Assembly (NCBI RefSeq): GCF_030348765.1 | Contig: NZ_JAUCEU010000007.1 | Span: 4,213,501-4,277,500 of the forward strand | DNA length: 64,000 nt | Source: Neobacillus sp. CF12 | Lineage (GTDB): Bacteria > Bacillota > Bacilli > Bacillales > Cytobacillaceae | Direction: 5' to 3' | Part shown: piece by piece, positions 42,859-52,029 of the stretch | Layout of the letters: each line of letters begins with the position of its first letter | Numbering within the stretch: the first letter of the stretch is position 1 | Program-made: the position numbers and the translations under genes | Notes under the pieces: generated by a model | What the model was told of the DNA's origin: nothing | Database searches by the model: none | What the model saw: only the letters and a program-made list of their open reading frames with translations

Positions 42859-43795
42859 TCTAGTACTCAATGAAAACATGAAGATTTACCGAAGGATGAG
42901 AACGTGGATCCTCGTCGGACTTATGGTCGCTTTTGTGCTTTTTGTCAACTTTATTGAATGGCATTCGGATGGGAAAAAGGCGCAAGATGAAGGCTGGCGG
43001 GCAAAACTGCAGCAGGACAATCAGCAATATAGCGAAATTCTGAAGCAGCCAGAGCTGGGTAAAGACGACCGAACGTTCTATGAGCAGCAGCTTGCCATCA
43101 ACGAGTATCACCTAGAGCAGAATATTCACTCAACAGACGGCACGCTGTGGGATGGCGTGAACGGTTCGGCAAGCATGATGATCGTGATTACTATTTTCAC
43201 CATCATCATTGCCGGAGACAGTCTGGCGGGCGAATTTTCGTCCGGCACAATCAAGCTGCTGCTCATCCGGCCAGCTAGCAGGGTCAAGATCCTTATCTCT
43301 AAGTATATCTCTTTTCTATTGTTCAGCATGCTGTTGTTACTCACTCTGTTTGTCGTATCCGTCGTGGTCAACGGAATCTTATATGGCTTTGGATACATGG
43401 ATCTGCCTTTGGTCAGCGTGAATGCAGAAGGGGAAATCGTGGAAAAAAGCATGGTCCTCAACCTGTGGAAAACGTATATGCTTAACGGTGTATCCACGGT
43501 CATGTACGTAACCATGGCCTTTATGATTTCGTCCGCCTTCCGAAGCAGTGCGATGGCTATCGGGTTTTCCATCGGCACCTTGTTTGCGGGCAATATTGTT
43601 CTGGAGGCATTGCAGAGATTCGATTGGAGCAAGTACCTGTTGTTCGCTAACACCGATCTCACCCAGTACCTAAGCGGACGTCCTTTCCAAGAGGGAATGA
43701 CCTTGTCCTTTTCCATTGGAGTGCTCGTTGTCTATTTCCTCGTGTTTAACTTGGTATCTTGGCTGCTTTTTACACGTAGAGACGTGGCGGCTTAA
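42851..43795 (+). CDS. ABC-2 type permease, partner of the upstream ATPase
   Basis: About 314 residues from TTG 42851 (GGAGGG upstream); GTG 42842 is too close to that site. It has an N-terminal membrane helix, a long loop of about 70 residues, then five or six further helices (MIVITIFTIIIAGD through VLVVYFLVFNLVSWLLF). ABC-2/BcrB-like pattern: SLAGEFSSGTIKLLLIRPAS after the second helix, as in exporters of peptides and antibiotics. It shares the high G+C of the ATPase gene (both look foreign) and overlaps it by eight bases. No regulator is adjacent. A GGGGACGGTTCT element begins right after its stop. Confidence 0.9.
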   Translation: MVNLVLNENMKIYRRMRTWILVGLMVAFVLFVNFIEWHSDGKKAQDEGWRAKLQQDNQQYSEILKQPELGKDDRTFYEQQLAINEYHLEQNIHSTDGTLWDGVNGSASMMIVITIFTIIIAGDSLAGEFSSGTIKLLLIRPASRVKILISKYISFLLFSMLLLLTLFVVSVVVNGILYGFGYMDLPLVSVNAEGEIVEKSMVLNLWKTYMLNGVSTVMYVTMAFMISSAFRSSAMAIGFSIGTLFAGNIVLEALQRFDWSKYLLFANTDLTQYLSGRPFQEGMTLSFSIGVLVVYFLVFNLVSWLLFTRRDVAA

Positions 43796-43801
43796 TGTTT
43801 G

Positions 43802-43944
43802 GGTTGCAATGGGGGTTGCAATGGGGACGGTTCTGCTGGCTTTTTTCTCATCGGAGTCCTTGGTAAATAAGTTCCTCCGGTTCGATGAAAGTAGTGATAT
43901 TTGAAGTATTCAACAGGATAAGTACCGCGAGAACCGTCCCCATG
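43802..43944. repeat. GGGGACGGTTCT element, complete, with 12-bp junction duplication
   Basis: GGTTGCAATGGG is repeated in tandem (43802-43813, 43814-43825); the second copy runs into GACGGTTCTGCTGGC. The right end is CGAGAACCGTCCCCATGG. Interior similar to the other complete copies. Confidence 0.85.
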
Positions 43945-44030
43945 GTATGGATCTTTCTGGATTAATAATTGTCCTTCTTGTAGTATAAGTAATATGATTT
44001 ACTGACAACTAAGATGTAGGAGGATAAGTT

Positions 44031-44843
44031 TTGTATAAATTAGTGGCAATAGATATTGATGGAACGCTGATGAATGATCGAAAAGAAATAACAAAAGAAG
44101 TGAATGACGCCATCCAAGCTGCCAAAGCTAAAGGAGTGAGGGTGGTAATCTGTACCGGAAGGCCAATTGTTGGTGTCCAATCGATTATTGAAGAATTGAA
44201 ATTAAATGATGAAGATGACTTCGTGATTACCTTTAATGGGGCTCTTGTGCAAAATACTCACACTAAGGAAGTAGAATCTCAAATTACCTTAACCTATGAA
44301 AACTTAAAAGAACTATACGAATTAAGCCTAGAAATCCATTCACCGCTTCAATTCTTTGATACAGAAAATCTTTATACACCTAATAGAAAGATCAGCATAT
44401 ACACCGTTCATGAAGCCCATATCAATCAAGTTCCTATCAATTATCTTCCAATTGATGAAGTATCAAAGGACATGCTTATTCCAAAAGTAATGTTTATTGA
44501 TGACCCGGAACGTTTGAATACAATCATTGCAAACATACCCGAATCATTCTGGGAAAAATATACGTTCGTGAAAAGTACGCCGTTCTTTTTAGAAATCCTT
44601 GACCAACGTGTGAGCAAAGGAAATGCAGTCAAACAACTTGCCGAAAAACTTGGGATTAAACGGGAAGAAGTCATCTGCATCGGGGACGGCGAAAATGATC
44701 TAAGTATGATTGAATATGCGGGCTGCGGAGTGGCAATGGACAATGCGGTATCTGTCGTGAAAGAAGTAGCTCAGTTCCATACATTATCCAATAATGATCA
44801 TGGAGTAGCTTATGCGATTGAGAAGTTAATTTTGGGGTCATAA
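44031..44843 (+). CDS. Cof-type HAD-IIB phosphatase
   Basis: 270 residues. Motif I is AIDIDGTLMND (nucleophile aspartate at about residue 8), motif II VICTGRP with threonine/serine, the large C2B cap follows, and motifs III/IV are VSKGNAVKQLAEKLG and CIGDGENDLSMIEYAG. This is a full-length Cof/SupH-type hydrolase, which dephosphorylates sugar phosphates or cofactors such as FMN in the cytoplasm. The start is TTG 44031 with TAGGAGGA. A fragment of a second copy lies at 46091. Exact substrate unknown. Confidence 0.93.
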   Translation: MYKLVAIDIDGTLMNDRKEITKEVNDAIQAAKAKGVRVVICTGRPIVGVQSIIEELKLNDEDDFVITFNGALVQNTHTKEVESQITLTYENLKELYELSLEIHSPLQFFDTENLYTPNRKISIYTVHEAHINQVPINYLPIDEVSKDMLIPKVMFIDDPERLNTIIANIPESFWEKYTFVKSTPFFLEILDQRVSKGNAVKQLAEKLGIKREEVICIGDGENDLSMIEYAGCGVAMDNAVSVVKEVAQFHTLSNNDHGVAYAIEKLILGS

Positions 44844-44990
44844 CATTGGGTAACATTGGGGACGGTTCTGCTGGCTTTTTTCTCTTCGGGTTTCTTAGTA
44901 AATAAGAATTCTCATGTAAGGTAGCGATCAAAAAAATGTAGTCAGCAATGATTATTTGGGAAAAACCATAGGAACCGTCCCTACGGCATA
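44841..44990. repeat. GGGGACGGTTCT element, complete, with 10-bp junction duplication
   Basis: TAACATTGGG is tandemly repeated (44841-44850, 44851-44860), the first copy starting at the HAD stop codon. Left end GGGGACGGTTCTGCTGGC; right end TAGGAACCGTCCCTACGGCA. Interior CTCTTCGGGTTTCTTAGTAA as in 55710. Confidence 0.85.
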
Positions 44991-45013
44991 AAATACGTTA
45001 GGAGGAATGCAGT

Positions 45014-45382
45014 GTGAAAATGGAACATGTGGGGATTATGGTCAATGACATGGACGAGTCTTTGGCGTTCTATCAAAATATCCTCGGTTTAGAGTTAAGA
45101 AATAGAGAATGGTTAAATGACACGATTGAGCTTGCCTTTTTATTTTTCCCAGAGCAGCCGAGTGTAGAGGTTGAACTTATCTACGGCGGTCCGGTTGAAA
45201 ACGAAGGAATCGTGAATCACCTAGCCTTTAGAGTTGAAAACATTGAAGCTGAGCTTGCACGCTTTAAAGAAGCAGGCGTCAAATTAGTGGATGAAGAACC
45301 TCGAAGCATATTAAATGGTACAGTGAAAATCGCCTTTTTCCAAGGTCCGAATGGTGAGAAGCTAGAATTGGTAGAAAGATAA
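45014..45382 (+). CDS. VOC (glyoxalase/bleomycin-resistance fold) protein
   Basis: 122 residues. The two beta-alpha-beta modules read MEHVGIMVNDMDESLAFYQN (metal-binding histidine) and IVNHLAFRVENIEAELARFK, and the end has FFQGPNGEKLELVE with the metal-binding glutamate. This is the pattern of glyoxalase I-like or dioxygenase-fold enzymes. The start GTG 45014 has TAGGAGGA; ATG 45020 is possible. Substrate unknown. It ends at a bidirectional terminator shared with the convergent PepSY gene. Confidence 0.9.
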   Translation: MKMEHVGIMVNDMDESLAFYQNILGLELRNREWLNDTIELAFLFFPEQPSVEVELIYGGPVENEGIVNHLAFRVENIEAELARFKEAGVKLVDEEPRSILNGTVKIAFFQGPNGEKLELVER

Positions 45383-45407
45383 GGGTATATAGCAATAGGA
45401 GAACGAA

Positions 45408-45445
45408 AAAGAGGGGAAGTACCATTTGGTATTTCCCCTCTTTCT
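45408..45445. terminator. Bidirectional Rho-independent terminator
   Basis: AAAGAGGGGAA, TACC pair with GGTA, TTCCCCTCTTT. It serves the converging VOC and PepSY genes. Confidence 0.85.
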
Positions 45446-45472
45446 AGATATCGTTCCTGTCATACCCGACTT

Positions 45473-45952
45473 TTATCGATCATCACGGTCATCATCATCG
45501 TCAAATTCAACTCGCGTTACATCACCTGATTGGGCATCAACCCGAACGTCCGCTTCGCCACGATTAGACTGAATTTCAAATTTAAATTCTAGTCTGCCAT
45601 GTTCCATTTCTTGTTCCACTTCTGTAATCGTCCCATTAACTTTGTTAAGAGCAATTTTTGCTGCCTCTTCAATTGACAACGTTGAACTATTTGTCGACGG
45701 AGTAGAAGGAATATTGCTATCATCATCTGTCTCTACTTTATAAAAAGTTTTCCCATGCTCGGTTTCCAACTCAATCTCCTGTCCTGCGGAAATTTGAGGT
45801 AGGCTTTGTGTCTCCACTATATTAAAAGTTTTTTTGTCATCAAGATGAATAGAATCGTCAGGCTGGGTCCCGCTTTTTGAAGCTCCCACAGCCGCTGCAC
45901 CGCCAAACATTAGTAATACTGATAAACCGCCAATCATCATCTTCTTTTTCAT
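45473..45952 (-). CDS. Secreted PepSY-domain protein
   Basis: About 160 residues from ATG 45952 with AGGAGGAA eight bases upstream; an ATG six bases earlier is too close and longer readings have no site. The N-terminus is a signal or anchor (MKKKMMIGGLSVLLMFGGAA). A spacer of about 75 polar residues precedes a C-terminal PepSY domain (SIEEAAKIALNKVNGTITEV, EFKFEIQSNRGEADVRVDAQ, TRVEFDDDDDRDD). PepSY domains are often protease inhibitors or peptide-binding modules. The acidic end is typical for Bacillus members. Role unknown. Confidence 0.85.
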   Translation of the reverse strand: MKKKMMIGGLSVLLMFGGAAAVGASKSGTQPDDSIHLDDKKTFNIVETQSLPQISAGQEIELETEHGKTFYKVETDDDSNIPSTPSTNSSTLSIEEAAKIALNKVNGTITEVEQEMEHGRLEFKFEIQSNRGEADVRVDAQSGDVTRVEFDDDDDRDDR

Positions 45953-46090
45953 TTTCATTTCCTCCTTGTTTCTGATTTTTTCTACACTTTCACTATATCC
46001 AGCCAAAATGAGAATAAAAGGATAGAATCATTAGAATTAAATGAGAGAGTTTTATCCGGTGCCTATTATTCCCTAGCCTTGCGAAGATTG

Positions 46091-46182
46091 ATTGGTGGCA
46101 ATCGATATTGATGGGTCGCTGATGAATGATTGTAAAGAAATAACAAAGGAAGTAAAGGATGCCATTCAAGCTCCTGAAGCAA
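46091..46182 (+). pseudogene. Fragment of the HAD phosphatase gene start
   Basis: A 90-base stretch reading VAIDIDGSLMNDCKEITKEV and then KDAIQAPEAN matches residues 4-33 of the Cof-type gene at 44031 (VAIDIDGTLMNDRKEITKEV, NDAIQAAKA) at about 85 percent of nucleotides by eye. Only this 5' part remains, with no start and no continuation. A relic of a partial gene duplication. Confidence 0.7.
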
Positions 46183-46453
46183 ACTTTCAGATCAATCAGA
46201 GTGTGCTGCAATAACGGCAGTTTGCTCAGTATAATTCGAAGCCAAACTAAGCATCATGGCAGTCTCCTGAAATATGGATATTATGTTCCGGCTAGTTTCT
46301 ACTTTGTGATGAAATGGTGGTAAATTATTCCTTGTATATAGTAAAATATTACTACGCCTTATTTTTATAGAGTTTACTATTTTAACAGGAAAAGAGAGGC
46401 ACCTGAACCTGAACTTTTTTGAAAGACGAATAAGTTATTTAGGAGGAATTCGT

Positions 46454-47929
46454 TTGAAAGAGGACTTTTTGAAGTTAATTTCAATTTTGCTTGGCCAGGA
46501 GCCTGGTGACCTTGTTGTGGATAATCAAGAGCAAATTCATAGCCTAGGGCATCGATTTAATGAAACTTTACATATTAGCAAACAAGAGGAAAAACTCCAT
46601 ACTGAACTCACGTTTGAAGGAAAAAGTTACTTAATTCCGCCGGTCCCGTTTGCAAGTACCAATGAGCAAAACCAGATGTTATCATTCGCGTTTTTAGGAC
46701 TAAATCCAAAGTTGTTTTTAGATAACGATAACACGATTCGTGAAAAGGAAAACGCTGGTGAGTCGTGGGCTCAATATGCTACTGCTTATACAACCATTAA
46801 TCGAAAAAATCGAGATATTGGCAAATTTTATAGAAACCTAACCATGCTCATGCAATCTTTGAAAAGCAAAAAATTGGTGAGGTATTCAGAGTTTATGGAA
46901 GACTGTAAAGATTTAGAGGAAAAACTAAGAAAGTACAACGACAGTGTAGAGAAGGATCCCCTGCTTGTCGGGGAGTTTATCCCTTTACACTCGTCAAAAT
47001 TTGGTGCTTATGATGCTAGGACGGTTCAAAAACTCTTTGATGAAGTTCCACAATATAAGCCTTATCTAACAGAATTGTTTACGATTATTTTTAATAAACT
47101 TGGATTTGATGGCTGGTTGATTACGAATGGAATGGCCGCCAGTGCAGCGTTAGAAATGTTCATCGAGAACAACTGGGTAGAAGGCAATTTTACTAAAATC
47201 TTAGATAAAAGAGGCGACGCCTATACTTGCTATAGTTGGGAGCATGCTGGTGTCTATCGGAAAGTTTTATTGCTGCATGAATTCTTACACAGAGCAAATG
47301 GGAAACTCAATCATCCAGATGATATTGAGGAAATGGTGGTAAATGTAGTAACGGCTTTTGATCAGATGGATAACCTTTCAAACATTAAGAAGACCCTGGA
47401 TGAACAAGTAAATCTTCATGAAAATTTGGAAGAAACGAAAGAAGTAGAGGTAGAACAACAACTAATGGATAACCGATATGTAGGTTTTGGCGACTACGCT
47501 GACATTGCTGAGAAAATTGACCAATTCATTTTAGAGGGAATGCAGGCCGATTATCCAATATATAGATTATTGAACATAGCAGATGGAGAGTCATACAGTG
47601 AAAAACCTGAAAGGAAAATGGGGGGATTTGCGAAAATAGGGTATGCTGGTAAAACCCCATATCTATTATTGCGTTTTGGTTCAAAAGGGGAAGGGTTACA
47701 CATCGGTCTAGTCAAGCAATCCGAAATTGATAGAAAGCTAGGTCAGCAAAAGGAACGCACCTTAGGGCATATGTATGACTACCCAAACGAAGCATTCGTC
47801 TACTTGAAATACATTGTAGAAAATAACAACGAACAAACATGGGACTTTATCAAACAAAACATCATTATTGCCTATGAGGTCTATTACGGTAAATCTGATC
47901 CAACAGATAAAAAACAAATATTTCGCTAA
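46454..47929 (+). CDS. Unrecognised 491-residue protein
   Basis: Start TTG 46454 after AGGAGGAA. No signal peptide or membrane segment. The middle contains a run reminiscent of uracil-DNA-glycosylase-fold proteins: AFLGLNPKLFLDNDNTIREK, then FIPLHSSKFGAYDARTVQKL and GFDGWLITNG (the GLNP and E..PLHS elements recall UDG motifs), but this is weak. C-terminal half: VYRKVLLLHEFLHRANGKL has an HEFLH motif resembling a metalloprotease HExxH helix; then a helical region and a beta-rich end (MGGFAKIGYAGKTPYLLLRF). It is alone and could be a multidomain DNA or protein-processing enzyme. I cannot assign a function. Confidence 0.8.
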   Translation: MKEDFLKLISILLGQEPGDLVVDNQEQIHSLGHRFNETLHISKQEEKLHTELTFEGKSYLIPPVPFASTNEQNQMLSFAFLGLNPKLFLDNDNTIREKENAGESWAQYATAYTTINRKNRDIGKFYRNLTMLMQSLKSKKLVRYSEFMEDCKDLEEKLRKYNDSVEKDPLLVGEFIPLHSSKFGAYDARTVQKLFDEVPQYKPYLTELFTIIFNKLGFDGWLITNGMAASAALEMFIENNWVEGNFTKILDKRGDAYTCYSWEHAGVYRKVLLLHEFLHRANGKLNHPDDIEEMVVNVVTAFDQMDNLSNIKKTLDEQVNLHENLEETKEVEVEQQLMDNRYVGFGDYADIAEKIDQFILEGMQADYPIYRLLNIADGESYSEKPERKMGGFAKIGYAGKTPYLLLRFGSKGEGLHIGLVKQSEIDRKLGQQKERTLGHMYDYPNEAFVYLKYIVENNNEQTWDFIKQNIIIAYEVYYGKSDPTDKKQIFR

Positions 47930-48011
47930 TAAGGGGAGCGCGTAATCTGAGTCTCTTTTTCCATAAATGTAGATTGTAGTTTTATAGATATAATTATGAA
48001 GTAAGCAAGGA

Positions 48012-48056
48012 GGTGTCCAGAAAGTAGGTGAAAACCAACTGACTGGAGCCTTTTTT
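48012..48056 (+). terminator. Hairpin repeat, possible terminator, copy 2
   Basis: GGTGTCCAG, AGTAGGT pair with ACCAACT, CTGGAGCC and six T follow. Similar to 41004-41051 apart from a few bases. It lies 83 bases after the stop of the unrecognised gene. Confidence 0.6.
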
Positions 48057-48197
48057 GTTCATCCTCTAATTCCTGTACAATTTAACGTGCTATAGATGAA
48101 GGAATTCAGTACATTTTCCTTGTTACCATTACAATTTTAAATTCTTCATTCTGTCGCCTTTATCAAGTTTCTTAATAATGCTCTTAGTAATTACTTA

Positions 48198-48540
48198 TCG
48201 ACAAAATTTTTTATTGAAAACAAAATTCACTTTTCAAAAGGGTTTAAGGCACTTTTAATCAAACGTCTAGATGGTATTCTAACTAATAGAAGTTTGTAAG
48301 GTTGTTTATGATACTAGTTTCTATTGTCAGTTTTGAAGAGTAATCTAAAAATCACCACAATACTTTCGACAAGTTTCTTTCGAAAAATCAAGCAAAAACT
48401 CATATAAAAAAGGGGTTCACCCACTATTTAATCAAGCGTTTGATTAGTAGAATTACAGTTAACTAATCGTTTAATTAGAATTGGATTGCGTGTTGTTAAT
48501 GCTGCGTTTGCTCCACTTTGCTTGGAAGAAAATTGTCGAG
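48198..48540 (+). repeat. TCGACAA two-module element, complete copy 3
   Basis: 343 bp between TCGACAA and TTGTCGA. First module with TTCAAAAGGGTTTAAGGCAC and TTTAATCAAACGTCTAG; second with AAAGGGGTTCACCC, TTTAATCAAGCGTTTGATTAG. Right-end segment ATGCTGCGTTTGCTCCACTT matches the copy at 20291. It fills most of the 47930-48769 gap; no gene is seen there. Confidence 0.7.
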
Positions 48541-48769
48541 ATGATGATTTAGTGTTAACTGTTTATTTAATGATTTATAGGAAGGGGGTTCTCACACCTT
48601 GGTGTAAGAGTGAGCCAGTAGAATAAGGATATATATATAATGAATATAAACTTATAAAAGGTGTAACGAATAGATGGGGGAGTAATTTGTCAGTTCTATA
48701 TCAAGGGAATATCACTTTAAATATCCTGCAACAAAGTTTACTATTGAATGAATCTATAAAGGAGGACTG

Positions 48770-49144
48770 ATGAGGGAGATGAATAAACGAGATCTCGTTC
48801 AATATTTTATTGTAAATCATGACTTAAAAATGTCGACGGGTAAAACAGCAGCACAAGTGGCGCATGCTGCAACTTTAAGTACTATTAACCTGATGTCCTC
48901 ACAATCTCCTTTTCTGGATAGGCATGATGATTTTGTGGAATGGGTACAGAATGGAATGAAGAAAATTATTTTAAAAGGTAAACAAGCAGAGCTTGAAAAG
49001 TTAGAGAAAAGAGGATTTTTCAGTATAAGTGATAGTGGCTTAACCGAGATTAAATCGGGTTCTTTGACTGTTATTGCACTTCCGCCGATGGAAAAATCTG
49101 AAGCAAAGGAAATCGTCGGACATTTAACACTCCTTAAAAACTAA
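48770..49144 (+). CDS. Peptidyl-tRNA hydrolase, Pth2-type
   Basis: 124 residues. The segment LVQYFIVNHDLKMSTGKTAA, QVAHAATLST is the archaeal/eukaryotic Pth2 signature (KMS.GK.AAQ.AHA); the later MKKIILKGKQAELEKL and SDSGLTEIKSGSLTVIALPP complete the fold. It would recycle peptidyl-tRNA in the cytoplasm, in addition to the usual bacterial Pth. ATG 48770 follows AGGAGG; ATG 48779 is also possible. Pth2 in Bacillaceae is a minority gene, suggesting acquisition. A GGGGACGGTTCT element follows. Confidence 0.85.
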   Translation: MREMNKRDLVQYFIVNHDLKMSTGKTAAQVAHAATLSTINLMSSQSPFLDRHDDFVEWVQNGMKKIILKGKQAELEKLEKRGFFSISDSGLTEIKSGSLTVIALPPMEKSEAKEIVGHLTLLKN

Positions 49145-49153
49145 TAAGAGGGA

Positions 49154-49376
49154 GTCCATGGGGACGGTTCTGTTGGCTTATCAGTAAAAAGCCTAATTAC
49201 TTTACCCTTTTTGAGGATCCTAACAGTAATTAGGCTGCTAAGTCATTGGTAGAGACCATGGATACGGTTCTGATAGAAAAATAGAGAAGCTGCATTACTC
49301 CAGCTCATTGACGCATCTTATGGTCGGGGTTTACCAGCAATGAACCAAGAGAACCGTCCCTGTGGCATTGTGGCAT
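49154..49376. repeat. GGGGACGGTTCT element, long copy with internal hairpin and 8-bp duplication
   Basis: Left end TCCATGGGGACGGTTCTGTT then GGC; right end AAGAGAACCGTCCCTG, with TGTGGCAT tandemly repeated (49361-49368, 49369-49376). A second left end copy, degenerate, is at 49255 (ACCATGGATACGGTTCTGAT). Between them, GCCTAATTACT (49191) and AGTAATTAGGC (49225) form a hairpin. Possibly two nested elements. Confidence 0.7.
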
Positions 49377-49389
49377 TTTTTTGAAAAGA

Positions 49390-49935
49390 TTACTCAATAT
49401 TTTGTTGGTTAAATAAAACCTGGTCAGTACTAATAGATCCCATACTGATGTTGTTTACAAGAGAAGACGGGTTTCTTACAGCTTCGAAATGTGTTGCGGC
49501 AGGCAATTGAGAAATAGTGCCGCTAAGGGTGGAAATAAAGAAGACACTTACTGTATCTCCTGCGTTTAGTTGAAGAATGGTTGATGTATCTACTGAAACA
49601 GAAGCAGCACCACTGCCAAAAAACGTTGCCGGGACTATCTCATTATCATCTGCTACCACAATCGTATTGTTCAATACAATTATTACCTCGATATTAAAAC
49701 CAACACTAGTGATAGGTTGTGTTGGAGTGAATGCAACACTAGCTTGGATTGTATAAACACCATCCCGTAAAGGAGAAAACGTGGAAGTGCCAGTATTATA
49801 TTCATCCACGAGATCAAATCCAAGTGGAGCGGTGCTGTCATTTTCAAAGGTAACTTGTGTTACAGAATTTGCAGTATATGGTTGAACAGCATTTTTAAAA
49901 GCTCTAAAACCAGAAAATACTTTCTTTATACCCAA
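49390..49935 (-). CDS. C1q/TNF-like beta-jelly-roll protein, spore-surface type
   Basis: 181 residues without signal peptide. The segment FRAFKNAVQPYTANSVTQVT, then STFSPLRDGVYTIQASVAF and later SGAASVSVDTSTILQLNAGD, TVSVFF is the C1q-like fold seen as the C-terminal domain of Bacillus collagen-like exosporium proteins (BclA-like). Here the collagen stalk is missing; only the globular domain is present. Such proteins trimerise and coat spores or vegetative surfaces. The start ATG 49935 is in a GATAGGTGATTAAGA context. Spore role is an inference. Confidence 0.7.
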   Translation of the reverse strand: MGIKKVFSGFRAFKNAVQPYTANSVTQVTFENDSTAPLGFDLVDEYNTGTSTFSPLRDGVYTIQASVAFTPTQPITSVGFNIEVIIVLNNTIVVADDNEIVPATFFGSGAASVSVDTSTILQLNAGDTVSVFFISTLSGTISQLPAATHFEAVRNPSSLVNNISMGSISTDQVLFNQQNIE

Positions 49936-50049
49936 TCTTAATCACCTATCCTTGTCCAATTATTATTACTTTATCAATATATGATGGTCATAATAATTGG
50001 ATTGGACATCTATTCATTAGCGATTTTCGTTTCTCTTTTGCTTCTGGGA

Positions 50050-50126
50050 TGGTCTGATGACTTTTTTGGTGAGATTTACCCATTATTAAACCATGAGAAC
50101 CGTCCCTGTGGTACTTTGTGGTACTT
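50050..50126. repeat. GGGGACGGTTCT element, shortened copy with 10-bp duplication
   Basis: Degenerate left end GGGATGGTCTGATGACTTTT; right end ATGAGAACCGTCCCTG and tandem TGTGGTACTT (50107-50116, 50117-50126). It lies between the C1q-like gene and the end of the glucosidase gene. Confidence 0.65.
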
Positions 50127-50127
50127 C

Positions 50128-51654
<1,527 letters not shown>

Positions 51655-52005
51655 TTATTTTTCTTCAAGCTTTCTTAACCGTTCATCGTACACTTCAAAT
51701 AAACGAATGATATGATTGGCTGTATTCCACTCGCTCATGATTGTCATTAACGTGTCTTGCGCATGGGCAAACAAGAGGGAGAATACAATTTGCTCACCAC
51801 GGGCTTCACTTTGAATGGTTTCAGTCTGAGCAGCGTGCGCAGCGGTAATTTTCTTTTTCGCTTCAACGAGCTTTTGCTTTGCCGCCTCGAATTCACAAGT
51901 TGCCACACAGTCGAGTGCTTCTTTAATGATTAATCTCGCGTCACCGGCATTTAGGATGATTTTCATCGATACTTCATTGATATCATTTAAGTTGTTGTCG
52001 TTCAA
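51655..52005 (-). CDS. PTS lactose/cellobiose-family EIIA
   Basis: 116 residues of the Lac/chitobiose EIIA family. The all-helical trimer-forming protein has the phosphorylated histidine in KITAAHAAQTETIQ and the later FAHAQDTLMTIMSEW. GGAGGTTTAGACA precedes TTG 52005. It accepts phosphate from HPr and hands it to EIIB. It lies between the IIC and GH1 genes, in one operon with EIIB. Confidence 0.93.
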   Translation of the reverse strand: MNDNNLNDINEVSMKIILNAGDARLIIKEALDCVATCEFEAAKQKLVEAKKKITAAHAAQTETIQSEARGEQIVFSLLFAHAQDTLMTIMSEWNTANHIIRLFEVYDERLRKLEEK

Positions 52006-52029
52006 TGTCTAAACCTCCATATTTCATTT

